Source of the DNA: Hofstenia miamia
Taxonomy: Eukaryota > Xenacoelomorpha > Acoela
Length of the DNA: 64,000 nt
Reading direction: 5' to 3'
Assembly (NCBI GenBank): GCA_004352715.1
Contig: SCFE01000062.1
Location: 537,696 to 601,695, forward strand
A model generated the notes under the pieces. The model searched no databases, had not been told where the DNA came from, and worked only from the letters and a program-made list of their open reading frames with translations. Numbering within the stretch: position 1 is the first letter of the stretch; the number at the start of each line of letters is the position of its first letter. Shown here piece after piece: positions 24,373 through 35,748 of the stretch. The position numbers were made by a program, and so were the translations under genes.

Positions 24373-26134
24373 GTTTGATTAAAATAATAATCATTAATTT
24401 TTAGACTGTCAAATAAAATATTTTCTTCACTATATTAATCTAGATGCAAAAGTTATTTGAAACGGAATATGTGTCCAATAAATTTGATAAAATATTTATT
24501 CTACAAATTGCTAAAATTTGATTGCATATTTGTAAGTTTAGAAGGATTCTACTGAATTTAGGCCTTTATCACGGATTGTAGAATCAGTGTTGCTTAGGCA
24601 GGCAGATTTTACGTTCGGTAGAGACCTGCTACATATTGTAATTGTTTTCTTACTTTACTTATTTCCTTATGCATTTTGCATAGTACTGCATGCACCTAGG
24701 AAGAGACATTTCTTCTTCATTGGATTCACTTTTACACTAAAGTTGTTTACAGTAGCTACATTAGCTACAATATTTAAATTAATTTAAAAAGTTAATATGT
24801 AATTGAGAGAAACATAAGAGTAAGAGAGTGTTCATTAAAAATACTCCTAACTAACTGTTTACTATCACTAAGAAATAACCACTAAGAAAATTGAATCTCA
24901 AGATCATAAGGCGACTATTATATTCAGACTGTAGCCGGCCTGGAAAGCCTGCCGGCCGGTGTGCAACTCTGTGTAGCATGCATTGATAGAACTGCTAAAT
25001 ATAAATATCTTAAATGTCTAATAATATTGATGTTACTTGTAGAACGTTAAGTGGAGATGGTTTTGTTTTACATAAGAAACTCAATAGCTACACTATATTG
25101 TAAGCGCAGTCGAAAAAACTCTTTTTTGGCTTTCGCAAGTTTGTATGCAGCTGCAGTAGACAATCTTCTCCTGACTTGAGGAAAATGCTGCAGTTGTTAC
25201 TTCTCCCACGCTTTTCAGTCCTTTTGCGAAATACATGGCCTTTGTCATTCAATTCGAGAAGAAAAGAATGTCTCCAGCAGGACAACTGACGCCGCACATA
25301 GAAATTGCGTAGTAGAATAGTTCCAAAGAAGACGTGCTAGACTAGTCAGCCTTGATTCAAACGTATTCTCTTCGATTGTTTTTAGCAATTGCTTATGGAA
25401 TATAAGAACTGTCTTTCTATAAAATTTGTGTAGATCAGCACGTGAAAATGATTATTTTTTCTTCGATAGTGTTTGTTAATTGCTTGGCCTACCTACACAT
25501 TTTAAAAGGTTTTTATGAATATATGCGCCATTTACAAAATCATAAAAAAATTCCAAAATTCCATGAATTGCAAATAAAGCTACTATAACAATAAATATAA
25601 CTTATAAAACATAGAACATACACAAACCATAACACATACATACCAACACAGCATATAAGGTTCAATGCTTTCAAATCGAAATAATTTCTTTCTATATATT
25701 TCGCCATTTAATAAATTTTTGTACATCTAAGTACACTTTGTTATTAATTGTTTCCTTAAAATTTAAATCATAAAATTTATGTTATGACTTGGTAGACAGT
25801 GCAATTTATTGTGTATACAGAGTTAGAAACGAGGCGGGTCGATTCACAGTAGATGCGAAAAACGCAATAATTTTAGGTGTTGGCCAAAATATAACTAGTT
25901 ACGTGAGGTTTGTCTAATAAGCAAGGGTCAAGGGAACGCGTATAATATTACATGTATAAGAGGCCAATAAATTGGCTATGGCATGCTACTAAATATAAAT
26001 ACGTATAAACTAACATAAAATAAATTATCAGAACTCGAATACAATAGAATTGCAGATTAGATCGAGTCTGAAAATTATGAAAAAAGCCAATGCAATGATT
26101 ACATGTATACGATTGACAGTAAATTTTACTTTAG
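24373..26134 (+). other. VANGL intron 2
   Basis: The intron runs from GTTTGA to a TTTACTTTAG acceptor. No further gene or repeat ends are recognised. A short GC-rich inverted motif (CCGGCC...GGCCGG) sits near 24935-24962. Confidence 0.6.
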
Positions 26135-26335
26135 GTAGTGACATTGACCAGTTCTCTGACAGACTGCTTATTGTTTGTGCATTATCTATCAGTTGTACTC
26201 TTGGAACTGTATTCTCTTCGACCAGAATATGTTTTGAAAGTTGTGCGCAGTACTGATGGAGAAAGCAGGTTCTACTCAGTGGGGAGATTGAGTGTTCAAA
26301 ACTGCGCCGTTTGGGTACTGACAAATTATTACAAG
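26135..26335 (+). CDS. vangl: VANGL exon: TM4 and start of cytoplasmic tail
   Basis: Sixty-seven codons in phase 0 on both sides. The frame gives [18 protein letters not shown] (TM4), then [15 protein letters not shown] and the LSVQ..AVWVL.NYYK block. [11 protein letters not shown] is nearly invariant in VANGL1, VANGL2 and Van Gogh. The donor is GTATCA. Confidence 0.95.
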
Positions 26336-26385
26336 GTATCAAGAAGTTCCTACTTTGTAACAGTGATTTACTTTCTAATTTTTAG

Positions 26386-26613
26386 GATTTCCCTGTTTAC
26401 AATCCATATCTGCAAAATTGTTTTCCGAGCAGCAAGACAAGACAAAATTTTAGTGGATTTAAACTGTACGATATTGATGGAACTGGTTATCCTCCATCAC
26501 TTGCTGCAAATTCGAATCTTGCCACATCAACTGCAATGATGGCAGCTGCCGCTAGAAGGCGTGACTCAAGTAGAAATGAACGTTTTTATGAGGAACAGGA
26601 ATATGACCGAAAG
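26386..26613 (+). CDS. vangl: VANGL exon: cytoplasmic tail
   Basis: Seventy-six codons, phase 0. It encodes the DFPVYNPYL block, then GFKLYDIDG and the [13 protein letters not shown] stretch, matching the [12 protein letters not shown] block of vertebrate VANGL. The intron before it is only 50 bases (26336-26385). The donor after 26613 is GTGTGC. Confidence 0.94.
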
Positions 26614-27058
26614 GTGTGCTCTTTTAATAATTTTTTTTATTAAATAGCTTTAATAATATTTCCTTCATTTTCTGTCTACATTGCACATGTATACATATTT
26701 ACAAATTTTAACAAATATATGCAATAAGACAAGTAGAAAACAAAGCTACGGCACTAATCATAAAAAATAAACATCAAAAAATAAATATTACCAATGCATT
26801 TTAAAAGATTTAGGCATATTTGTGTGAAATATTGTGATTTATGTATTTGATTTGATAAGTGAGATAAAATTTGTGAAATGTTGTTTTCAATAAAATATCA
26901 GTCAGAGTTGAGATTTTAATAAAATAGGGTTCTAAAGCGATGAGTTATTTTTACTGTTTAATAGTTTCTTCTTAACTTTTTTTTGCTTGAACTCCAAGAT
27001 TTTTATATTAACTATTAATAAACAGATTTACAAATTTATTGGATCAGCCCCTGGACAG

Positions 27059-27414
27059 TAGAGATTGATGTTGGGTACCCGATTAAGCCCTACTCGATCT
27101 CGGGTTTCGGTTTGGATTCGGGTAGCCAATTGTCGGTTCAGGCCTGAACGGATTCGGTTGCTGTTTACAAAAATTAGATAGCTTGATCAAAAGGGTAAGA
27201 TTTGTTAATCACCACCATTGATTTGAGAAATATCGAAGATATTAAGTGCTGCCAATCATTTGATATATTTAGTTTATCATCATTTGATTGGAGAGAAATC
27301 CAAAGTTTTAAACAAACAATTAATCAATATCTATGTTTCGGATCGGGTTCGGGTAACGAATGTTATGATAGGATCGGATTCGGGTTCATGCCGAAGTCAT
27401 ACTGTCACTCTCTA
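27059..27414. mobile_element. Probable hAT-type MITE with TCGGGTTCGG-like internal motifs
   Basis: The left end TAGAGATTGATG pairs with the reverse complement of the right end, TAGAGAGTGACAG. Flanking 8-mers CTGGACAG and ATGGACGG agree at six of eight positions, consistent with an aged 8-bp hAT target duplication. The interior is rich in CGGGT/GGTTCGG motifs and has no coding frame. It sits in the VANGL intron between 26613 and 28106. Confidence 0.45.
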
Positions 27415-28105
27415 ATGGACGGTTTGAGCCAGGACAAGGAGTTGTGGATATTTGGCTAGAATCGTGGGCCAGATCCGGGATTTAATTATTTAATGTATCA
27501 AAAAAATATTTGTGAATGCATTTTTCATTCATGATTTCAGTCTCATTGAAACGTTTAGTTCCAATAAGCACCATGAGATTTGGTCACGCAGAACCCTGCT
27601 TTCCTCCAAACTCCATTTTCAATTTTCGAGCTAGACTAGGCAAAAATTTTGCGATTGTAAACATGAACTGGCGTTGCCAGGGTTTATAAGATCTGTCGGG
27701 CTACGTCCTAAAACACTTCCTATTTACAGTTCTGTGCCTTTATGCAATTACAACGTATCTGTGGTGCAAACTAGGGCTGCTGTGGAACATGGGAACAGAT
27801 CATCTGAAAAATTATTCCCACAAAACGCAACAATTTTTATAAGAAAAAAGGTGATTGAAGGCGTCCTAATAACTTTAGAAATATTGGTTGGCACAATAAA
27901 AATATTTTCTGAAAAATGCCTAGTTTGTCCTGAAAAAAGGATATGTTACGGAAGCACTAAAATTGAAATCCATCATTAATTAAACATTTGATTTTTGGAT
28001 CTTTAACTGTTATAACACATTAAATGTGATATTGTTTTGTACGCCGTATGCCTAGTAATTGCTAAATCATAACGCTCAAGGTTTCAGAAACCATTCAACA
28101 TTTAG

Positions 28106-28375
28106 GTGGCTAAAAGAAAAGCTCGACTGATGGTTGCAGCTGAAGAAGCCTTTGCCCATCTACGTAGAGCAGCAGAACATGATAATCCTGCGTTTTTTAT
28201 GGCTCCCAGGGGAATTGCTCAAGCAATCTTTCCTTCAATAGCGCGTCCTTTGCAGAAGTACTTTAAGATCACCCGTCAGACCCATCGACATACAATTGAT
28301 GCAATATTGGATCATTTAGCCAGATGTATTTCTTTAGATTTCACAGCAAAAGCCTTCCTTGAAAAATACTTAACT
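28106..28375 (+). CDS. vangl: VANGL exon: cytoplasmic tail, Prickle/Dishevelled-binding region
   Basis: Ninety codons in phase 0 between TTTAG and GTAAGT. It encodes VAKRKARLMVAAEEAFAHLR, then AQAIFPSIARPLQKY, KITRQ and AKAFLEKYLT, matching the most conserved part of the VANGL tail. In characterised homologues this tail binds Prickle and Dishevelled; that role here is by homology. Confidence 0.95.
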
Positions 28376-28955
28376 GTAAGTCTGAACACCTTAAATTATA
28401 TTAAACAAAGGAGCTCCTTGATTATACATTTAAAATTAATGATAGGTTCAGGTAGTTTAGAGACAGATTGCTACACATTGTAATTTATTGGCAATAATAA
28501 TGATAATGTTAATATATAATGAATTATGGACTACTCAAACATCAGCGTCAAAATTGCAATCATAACTAAATAGCATTCAATTGAATCCATGCAAATATAA
28601 TTTTAACTTACTGCAGAATAAGGAAAATTGATACTGAAGTAAAATTAAAAAATTTTATTTAGCACCGTAGCTTTTTTTCAAACACTTCTTGCGAATATAT
28701 ATATATATATATCAGAAACAATACTTAATCCTTTTCTGCATCACTAAATAACAAATAGAAGAACAAATTTCGCATATTTAGCATTTCTCAAAGCACAACA
28801 TATTTGAAATATCGATGAAAATTTTATAGTAGGCATTTTTTACTATGCTCTCATAGGGAAAGTTTTTTCTTTCAAGATAACTAGCCTAACATTGCTTTGT
28901 TAATATTTGGTAACGGTATGCAGAAGAGGTTCAAATAATGTCAATATTTATTTAG

Positions 28956-29192
28956 GTAGGGCCTGTCATTAGCTCAGAAGAGGAACAACGACATATTCAT
29001 GGCTGGGATATTATTTCAGACAGTCTCTTAAATCGAGGGATTGATGAGGGCATAGTTTTCCAACTTCGACAGAGTGCAGTTTCACTTATAGTCTATGTTG
29101 CGAAGGTGCCCAAGTTCTACATTCAGGAACAAAGCTTCGTTGCGCAAGATAATAGATTTGTCTTAACATTACAATCAGAGACTTCTGTGTGA
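28956..29192 (+). CDS. vangl: VANGL terminal exon with PDZ-binding C-terminus
   Basis: Seventy-eight codons plus TGA. The frame ends FVLTLQSETSV, the same C-terminus as vertebrate VANGL1/2, where ETSV is a class I PDZ ligand (for Dishevelled and Scribble). The GIDEGIVFQL segment also aligns. No splice donor follows. No convincing poly(A) signal stands out in the next 200 bases. Confidence 0.96.
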   Translation, partial: VGPVISSEEEQRHIHGWDIISDSLLNRGIDEGIVFQLRQSAVSLIVYVAKVPKFYIQEQSFVAQDNRFVLTLQSETSV

Positions 29193-29391
29193 GGATAATC
29201 CTATAAATTTTTTTATGAATTATTAAATTGTGAATTTTAGTAGATTTATGTAAATAGATATTGTTAAGTGCTTCGGTTTTCATTATTACGCCATCTTGAG
29301 TTATTTGAAAGAATTATATAATTTTAAAATTTCAATGGTGTTAATTTAGTGTTATATTTAGTAAATTAGCTCAATGAAAGAATGAACTGAT

Positions 29392-29727
29392 CAGACTTGT
29401 CAACGAGCCGACATTTCCTAGCTCGGTTTGCCACATAAAATCTTTGAATGAGGCTCGTTTTAGCTCGGTATTTTTTTAAAAATATTGTGCTCAAAGAATT
29501 TTTTACATAGCTCTTCCTATTATTTAATAAACATTTCTTAAATAAGATTATAGGAAAGGCATACTGACTGCAAAAAATAGGAAAAATCTCCATAATCAAA
29601 TTAGAAAGCAGAACTATAAACCTGCTTTGCCTAAAATAGGCTCGTTTTGGGCTCGTTATGTATCAAATACTGTGCTCAAGCTCGACTCGGCTCGGCTCGT
29701 TAGAAGCTCGGCTTGTTGACAAGTCTG
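29392..29727. mobile_element. hAT-type MITE, copy 1 (GAGCCGA family)
   Basis: Termini are CAGACTTGTCAACGAGCCGA on the left and, reverse-complemented, CAGACTTGTCAACAAGCCGA on the right. Perfect 8-bp duplications GAACTGAT flank the 336-bp element (29384-29391 and 29728-29735), as expected for hAT. Repeated GCTCG motifs fill the subterminal regions. A second copy lies in opposite orientation at 59325. Confidence 0.9.
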
Positions 29728-29739
29728 GAACTGATCATT

Positions 29740-30485
29740 GAGTGAGCAGAAATTGTTTATCGATGTCATTCAATAGTGCTCATTTACAACAATGTATTCA
29801 AACTTTGTCTCCAAACACAGAAGAGTGTTTTTTTAAATTTGTTTTTAATATGGAAATATGTGAGACATTTGGTGTTCTGTAACTAGTCAAATACCATTGT
29901 ATTGGTTTATTGACGAGATTTATTCACGTACTCAAAATATTTGAGTTATTCACTTTGCTTCGAATTGAGTTTATGTGCTTACAAACTCATAGTTGTAAAT
30001 ATAAACTTTATAATATATCATCTTTTAAATATACTAACTAATAAATTACTGCAAATTATGAAACCCACAGTCATATTTGTCACACAACGATTTACAATCT
30101 ACTGCACTATAATTTAGAAATGTTCAATTATATTTATTTCATTAATATGGAATGCGACACATAAGGAGCATATTAAGCTTTTATATCTGATGGGCTGAAG
30201 GTGACTGGTTGTCCCCTCATGTGAACGAAAGTTGCTAGAGGTGTTATAGAAATATAGTGATGAATTGACTTTACTTCTCAGCAAATGAACGTTAAAGGAA
30301 GGCTAACATAGTCTTTAACCGCATTAAAGTGCTGCAATGGCATTTGATACGAATTTGTATGCCGCTTACTCAAATCTTATTCCTGAAAGACGTTTTAAAA
30401 TTTTTTCAATTATAAAGATTGGTCTACAAACAAGGTCTGTGCGGGTACGGGTACTACCTACGGCTAGCATTGTCTATGGGTGCAC
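29740..30485. other. Intergenic, nothing recognised
   Basis: AT-rich sequence follows the hAT-type MITE and ends at a 1-kb gap. No supportable feature is present. Confidence 0.4.
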
Positions 30486-31485
30486 NNNNNNNNNNNNNNN
30501 NNNNNNNNNNNNNNNNNNNNNNNNNNNNNNNNNNNNNNNNNNNNNNNNNNNNNNNNNNNNNNNNNNNNNNNNNNNNNNNNNNNNNNNNNNNNNNNNNNNN
30601 NNNNNNNNNNNNNNNNNNNNNNNNNNNNNNNNNNNNNNNNNNNNNNNNNNNNNNNNNNNNNNNNNNNNNNNNNNNNNNNNNNNNNNNNNNNNNNNNNNNN
30701 NNNNNNNNNNNNNNNNNNNNNNNNNNNNNNNNNNNNNNNNNNNNNNNNNNNNNNNNNNNNNNNNNNNNNNNNNNNNNNNNNNNNNNNNNNNNNNNNNNNN
30801 NNNNNNNNNNNNNNNNNNNNNNNNNNNNNNNNNNNNNNNNNNNNNNNNNNNNNNNNNNNNNNNNNNNNNNNNNNNNNNNNNNNNNNNNNNNNNNNNNNNN
30901 NNNNNNNNNNNNNNNNNNNNNNNNNNNNNNNNNNNNNNNNNNNNNNNNNNNNNNNNNNNNNNNNNNNNNNNNNNNNNNNNNNNNNNNNNNNNNNNNNNNN
31001 NNNNNNNNNNNNNNNNNNNNNNNNNNNNNNNNNNNNNNNNNNNNNNNNNNNNNNNNNNNNNNNNNNNNNNNNNNNNNNNNNNNNNNNNNNNNNNNNNNNN
31101 NNNNNNNNNNNNNNNNNNNNNNNNNNNNNNNNNNNNNNNNNNNNNNNNNNNNNNNNNNNNNNNNNNNNNNNNNNNNNNNNNNNNNNNNNNNNNNNNNNNN
31201 NNNNNNNNNNNNNNNNNNNNNNNNNNNNNNNNNNNNNNNNNNNNNNNNNNNNNNNNNNNNNNNNNNNNNNNNNNNNNNNNNNNNNNNNNNNNNNNNNNNN
31301 NNNNNNNNNNNNNNNNNNNNNNNNNNNNNNNNNNNNNNNNNNNNNNNNNNNNNNNNNNNNNNNNNNNNNNNNNNNNNNNNNNNNNNNNNNNNNNNNNNNN
31401 NNNNNNNNNNNNNNNNNNNNNNNNNNNNNNNNNNNNNNNNNNNNNNNNNNNNNNNNNNNNNNNNNNNNNNNNNNNNNNNNNNNNN
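30486..31485. other. Assembly gap (1000 N)
   Basis: A run of exactly 1000 N, probably a placeholder of unknown true size. Open frames crossing it are artefacts. Confidence 0.98.
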
Positions 31486-31590
31486 TGTAAAGTAAGTTAA
31501 TGTGGGAAAGTAAAACTAAAAAAAGTAAGTAAGTGTGGGAAAGTAAAACTAAAAAGTAAGTAAATGTATAAAAGTAAAAAATGCAAACTA
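31486..31590. repeat. Minisatellite of GTGGGAAAGTAAAACTAAAA units
   Basis: Roughly 30-40-bp units containing AGTAAGTNAATGTGGGAAAG and TAAAACTAAAA repeat about three times directly after the gap. The gap may hide a longer array. Confidence 0.7.
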
Positions 31591-31635
31591 AATTAGGCCA
31601 CATAAATAACACAAAAACTAGTAAAAGTACATGCA

Positions 31636-31785
31636 TGACGTCAGTAAAACACCTCCGTCGATATCCACGGCGTCTCAGGTCAAAGGCCATCCCTCTCGAC
31701 CAATCACAAAAAAGTAGAACCGGCTGGACTCTCCCTCTCGACCAATCAGAAAAAAGTGGAACGGGGTCTCGGGCTATTAATACTA
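31636..31785 (+). promoter_or_regulatory. CRE plus twin CCAAT-box cluster
   Basis: A palindromic TGACGTCA (31636-31643) is followed by two direct copies of CCCTCTCGACCAATCA starting at 31691 and 31733, exactly 42 bp apart. Each carries CCAAT. A TATTAAT sequence lies about 30 bp downstream. This order resembles a CREB plus NF-Y promoter. No gene begins clearly downstream on either strand, so it could be an element-borne (for example LTR) promoter whose body lies in the gap. Confidence 0.4.
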
Positions 31786-31799
31786 CTGTGAAGAATGTA

Positions 31800-33150
31800 T
31801 TGGATATATTAGTAGATAACTAAGCAGAAGATATAGGAAACTATTGCAAATTTGGGCAAAGAAACATCAACATGTTCATGTAATTGAAGTTTTTGAATTT
31901 AGTCCAATTCAGTACGTAGTATTGTGTGGAAGTTGACTAGAGAATGTTGTAATTTTAGCCTGAGCAAAAGTTCAAGACCTGATTAGAAAAAATGTCAATT
32001 GAAGTCTTCCTTTTAATAGAGTATATATGATTTGAAATATAATTTTTATTAAAAAAAAAATATTTATTGTACATGAATGGCAGAAGAATATAGAAGCACG
32101 AAACAAAATCAACAATATAAGAAGACCTAAAAAAGTGTAGATAAGATGAGATATTAAAATAATGAGATACAGTCTCCAAGAATTTCAAAATAATCGAAGG
32201 TACATAATATATTCCAGGTTCGTAAAATGCCTGTTTTTTATTATTTTAACGACGTTATTTTGAGAAGCCATCAGTTATATTTATTTGTATTTACTTCTCC
32301 AATTTTATCGTATGAATAAGATAGATGGACCTAAGTCTAAATTTCAAAGACTTACCAATTATTAACGTTTAATGTTAAATTTTTTTTAGAGAACAGTGCA
32401 TATTATCGCTGACCAAATGTATCTAATGTTTTGTTAAAATGGCATCACTACAGGTCGTTAACAAAAAATACTATATATAACCTAATCATAATCAGGCTTT
32501 CCCAGGTGCATATATATATCCTTAAGAACTAAAAACTAAATCCTTTCCTCTGTTCTTAATGATCTAAAATGTATTTGCACTTATGTTTTTCATTGCTCCA
32601 TTGCCTAAAAATAGTGTATAAAACGATCGCTGCTTTTTTTTCGACTTATGCTTTGGAAACGCTTAATCTTTTATTATGCTTCAATTTAATGCTTCATGCA
32701 GTCATGTTTATAGTCAATTTACAGCATTAAAAAACAGGGGGCAATCTTCTCAGTGCTGGGAAAAGTTCTAAATTGTACTTTTTGAGTTAGACAAGTTTTT
32801 ATTTCATATATTTAGAGCCCAATTGTGCTATTTCCAATTTTCGAAATAGGTCTTCATTGAGGCTTGAGCATAGAACCCGCTATGATCCGTTAAGCATTTT
32901 TTTAATTACATGTTCTTGTAAAGGCAAAATTGCCAATAGCCGTATGTGTTTTTGAATTGCTTAACCCTATTTTTATTGTACCCCAATGCCATACCTTAAA
33001 AAATCAAAATTGTGATTATCTAATGACTCATAGCAAATTTTCATTACATGAAATGAAATTTTATCCTGAAGGAATTGTCAATATTTTTGCACAAAAAAAT
33101 TTATGGACATTCTGTTATAGGGCAGTACTAACATATTTTTATACTGAAAA
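31800..33150. other. Intergenic, nothing recognised
   Basis: AT-rich sequence without supportable coding, RNA or repeat-end signals. Confidence 0.4.
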
Positions 33151-33159
33151 TTTTGTTTC

Positions 33160-33650
33160 ATATCTACAACAGTCACTTACATAAAAATCAATATGGCTTC
33201 AGAACATATGGAACATCAGCAAATCTCGTTACCGAACTACAAAATAGAATTCAGTTCTATAAAATGGAAATTATGATTATATAAGATTAATCAGCTTTGA
33301 TTTTATTTGAAGAAACAACATAACACATTTAAATTCGTACATATTTATTTGGCTTGATAGCTTCGTTGGCAATAGAGAACAAATTACTAAACATAAACTT
33401 TCAAATGCGGAAAAATCACCAAAGGTGTTCCTCAATGTTGTGTTTGTAGCCAATTTCTGTTCAATGCATCTATTAACTCCTTAAATTGTGAATAATTAAA
33501 CACTACAAATTGATTTATTATAAAATATGCTGATGATAAATTGATCTGCCTTCCAACTTTTGAAAATTTAGGCTTATCATATTCAATTAATAATCATATC
33601 AAAGTTTGGTATGAAGAAACCAAATTGAAATCAATTATTAAAAATCGCTG
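33160..33650 (+). pseudogene. Decayed non-LTR reverse transcriptase
   Basis: Scattered reading frames on the plus strand retain reverse-transcriptase landmarks in the right order. HKNQYGFRTYGTSANLVTEL (motif 1-2) is near 33190-33250. KGVPQCCVCSQFLFN, a degraded KG.PQGS..GP.LF, is near 33425. YADDKL, the catalytic box, is near 33525. Spacing suits a LINE of the L2/CR1/jockey type with many frameshifts and losses. No endonuclease or tail is recognisable. Confidence 0.6.
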
Positions 33651-34148
33651 AAAATGATTATACCACTAAAGAGAAAATTTGCTGATAATATAATTAAAAT
33701 TGATCTGTATTCTTCAGTAATAATAAAATAACATGCTTTCATCAAAACATCATATTGCTCAAGCTTATAAAAATCAATGAAAACTTGATTTTTTAAATTT
33801 TTTGCAGTTTTTTTGCTAGTCGATCTTTTCATAATTGGGAAGCAAATATTGTAGCATTGGCAGGTACTGTTTTCTAGTATCGGCCAGCTCACGCGCATTT
33901 CGTGTTTACTATGACTAGTTGTTTGTATGTTTGTACATATTGTTAATACGCATTATATATAAGCCACACCTAAGTATGTGTAAATAGAGAAAAAAGTTCA
34001 GTTCAATCGTGTTCTCTAATAAATTTTGGACATTTTACAGATGCCCCATGATTGATTTGTTAAGAAAAGTGCAGGTTTATCATTTGAAAAAATAACTAAC
34101 ATCCCAAACAATTTTTTTGAAAATAAAACATCAATTAAGTAACTCTAA

Positions 34149-34876
34149 CCCCCGTCGCACACTACCGTTGAGGTAACCTTAACTTAAGCCTTAACGGCAG
34201 TATGCGACGGTATTTTCAAGTTAAAGTTAAAATCGAGGTGTCCGGTCTCGCTACGGTTTACCTTATTCCAATGTCGCATACTGCTGTTAAGTTAAGCTTT
34301 GTAACCAATCTCATATTTGCAAAAACACAACGGCTGCCTGTTTTAACACACAAATCATGGATTTCTTCTAGTATGCTACAGAGACCTAAGTCACAAATAT
34401 TTGAATTTGATAGGCATTTGTTAGGATTGTTGATAAATAGTATTCACAATTATTTAATTTAGTTGGAAATGTACATTAGGTCAGTAGGTACATATAAAAC
34501 CTTCATATCAAATTATATTTGAAAGTTAATCTAATCATAAAGCGAACTTATATTCTAAAAACTACGTTTTAAGACACCATTTGCACTTGTAACGTGAATG
34601 AAACCTGGTTGTTTTAACAAATGAAATCACTGGTTTCCTCTAAATGCATTGTTTTTATTAAAACCGGATATGTTATGAACGCTACTCAATTACAGTGTAA
34701 TCGTCACCTGATTGGCATGTTAATTTACACTGTTTATGCAAATTTATTAATGCATATGCAAATTCTATTTAAATATTGTCAAATCAATCATCAAAAAACC
34801 TTAACTTAACGAAACCGTCGCACACTGCCGTTAAGGCTTAAGGTAAGGTTAACTTAACGGCAATGTGAGACAGGGA
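34149..34876. mobile_element. Harbinger-like MITE with palindromic ends
   Basis: The left end CCCCCGTCGCACACTACCGT pairs with the right end reverse complement TCCCTGTCTCACATTGCCGT; similarity extends about 40 bp. TAA flanks both sides (34146-34148 and 34877-34879), a PIF/Harbinger-type 3-bp duplication. Each end also folds on itself, because CCGTCGCACACTRCCGTTRAG recurs in inverted orientation about 40 bp inside. A further copy of the motif is near 34271. Confidence 0.65.
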
Positions 34877-35002
34877 TAAGCCACCCAATTTACTTAGGAC
34901 TTCAAAAAGCTTTGCACACAAATGTTTGTTAGTCATACGAGTACACATTGAAACACAAATATAAAAATCTTTTATAAAAATAAAGGCCTATTAATGATAG
35001 CT

Positions 35003-35268
35003 TCAAAATTCTGGCTTATGGACAATTGGAGGTAGAGATTCTGCCCCTAGTGGTACACAATTTGAGCAAACAGCTATTTCGAGAACGTTCTTTATAGGAT
35101 CTTCTTTTGGTTTATCTTCATCGGAACCTGCTTCACCTTTCTTTTTGCTTTTCTTTGGGGGTGGAGCGGCTTTCTTACCTTTTTTGCCTTTACCACCTTT
35201 TGGTTTATTCTTTCTTTCCTTTTGTTTCTTTAGTTCTTTGCCATCAATTGGTAGCTTCACTTTTATTA
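35003..35268 (-). CDS. Unrecognised gene X, last exon (Lys-rich linker, Cys-containing tail)
   Basis: The exon encodes a highly basic Lys/Gly/Pro tract (KNKPKGGKGKKGKKAAPPPK and on), an acidic stretch, and a C-terminal NVLEIAVCSNCVPLGAESLP segment with a CxxC before the stop at 35003. An AG at 35269-35270 gives a start two bases into a codon. That phase fits the 38559-38727 exon, joining LIC to VIKVKLP. The basic tract suggests nucleic-acid or microtubule contact, but I do not recognise the family. Part of the exon is repeated at 35459-35625 by an uncollapsed contig overlap. Confidence 0.5.
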
Positions 35269-35327
35269 CTGTGTTTTCCCTGTAGAACTTTGCGCAAAAT
35301 GCTAAAAATATTATTACGGAACAAAAN

Positions 35328-35625
35328 ATTGATTTGTTAAGAAAAGTGCAGGTTTATCATTTGAAAAAATAACTAACATCCCAAACAATTTTTTTGAAAA
35401 TAAAACATCAATTAAGTAACTCTAACCCCCGTCGCACACTACCGTTGAGGTAACCTTNGGTGGAGCGGCTTTCTTACCTTTTTTGCCTTTACCACCTTTT
35501 GGTTTATTCTTTCTTTCCTTTTGTTTCTTTAGTTCTTTGCCATCAATTGGTAGCTTCACTTTTATTACTGTGTTTTCCCTGTAGAACTTTGCGCAAAATG
35601 CTAAAAATATTATTACGGAACAAAA
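35328..35625. repeat. Uncollapsed contig duplicates at single-N joins
   Basis: Bases 35328-35457, bracketed by single N at 35327 and 35458, repeat 34051-34180. Bases 35459-35625 repeat 35160-35326. These are assembly joins, not biological duplications. They duplicate the Harbinger-like MITE edge and part of the gene X exon. Confidence 0.88.
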
Positions 35626-35748
35626 ACCATAATATGAATGTCAAAACGGTAATGTATTTCAGACAATTTCAACTATATTCTCAAAAAGCAACGTCCATTT
35701 ATAACAATAAAGTACACTAAGTTTTATAATGAATTACAGGAATTGAAG

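Noticed and set aside
24587-24787. Hydrophobic plus-strand frame in VANGL intron 2
   Set aside because: No homology or phase-compatible splice sites; composition is that of T-rich intron sequence.
30337-31690. Long open frames crossing 30486-31485
   Set aside because: They consist almost entirely of N from the assembly gap.
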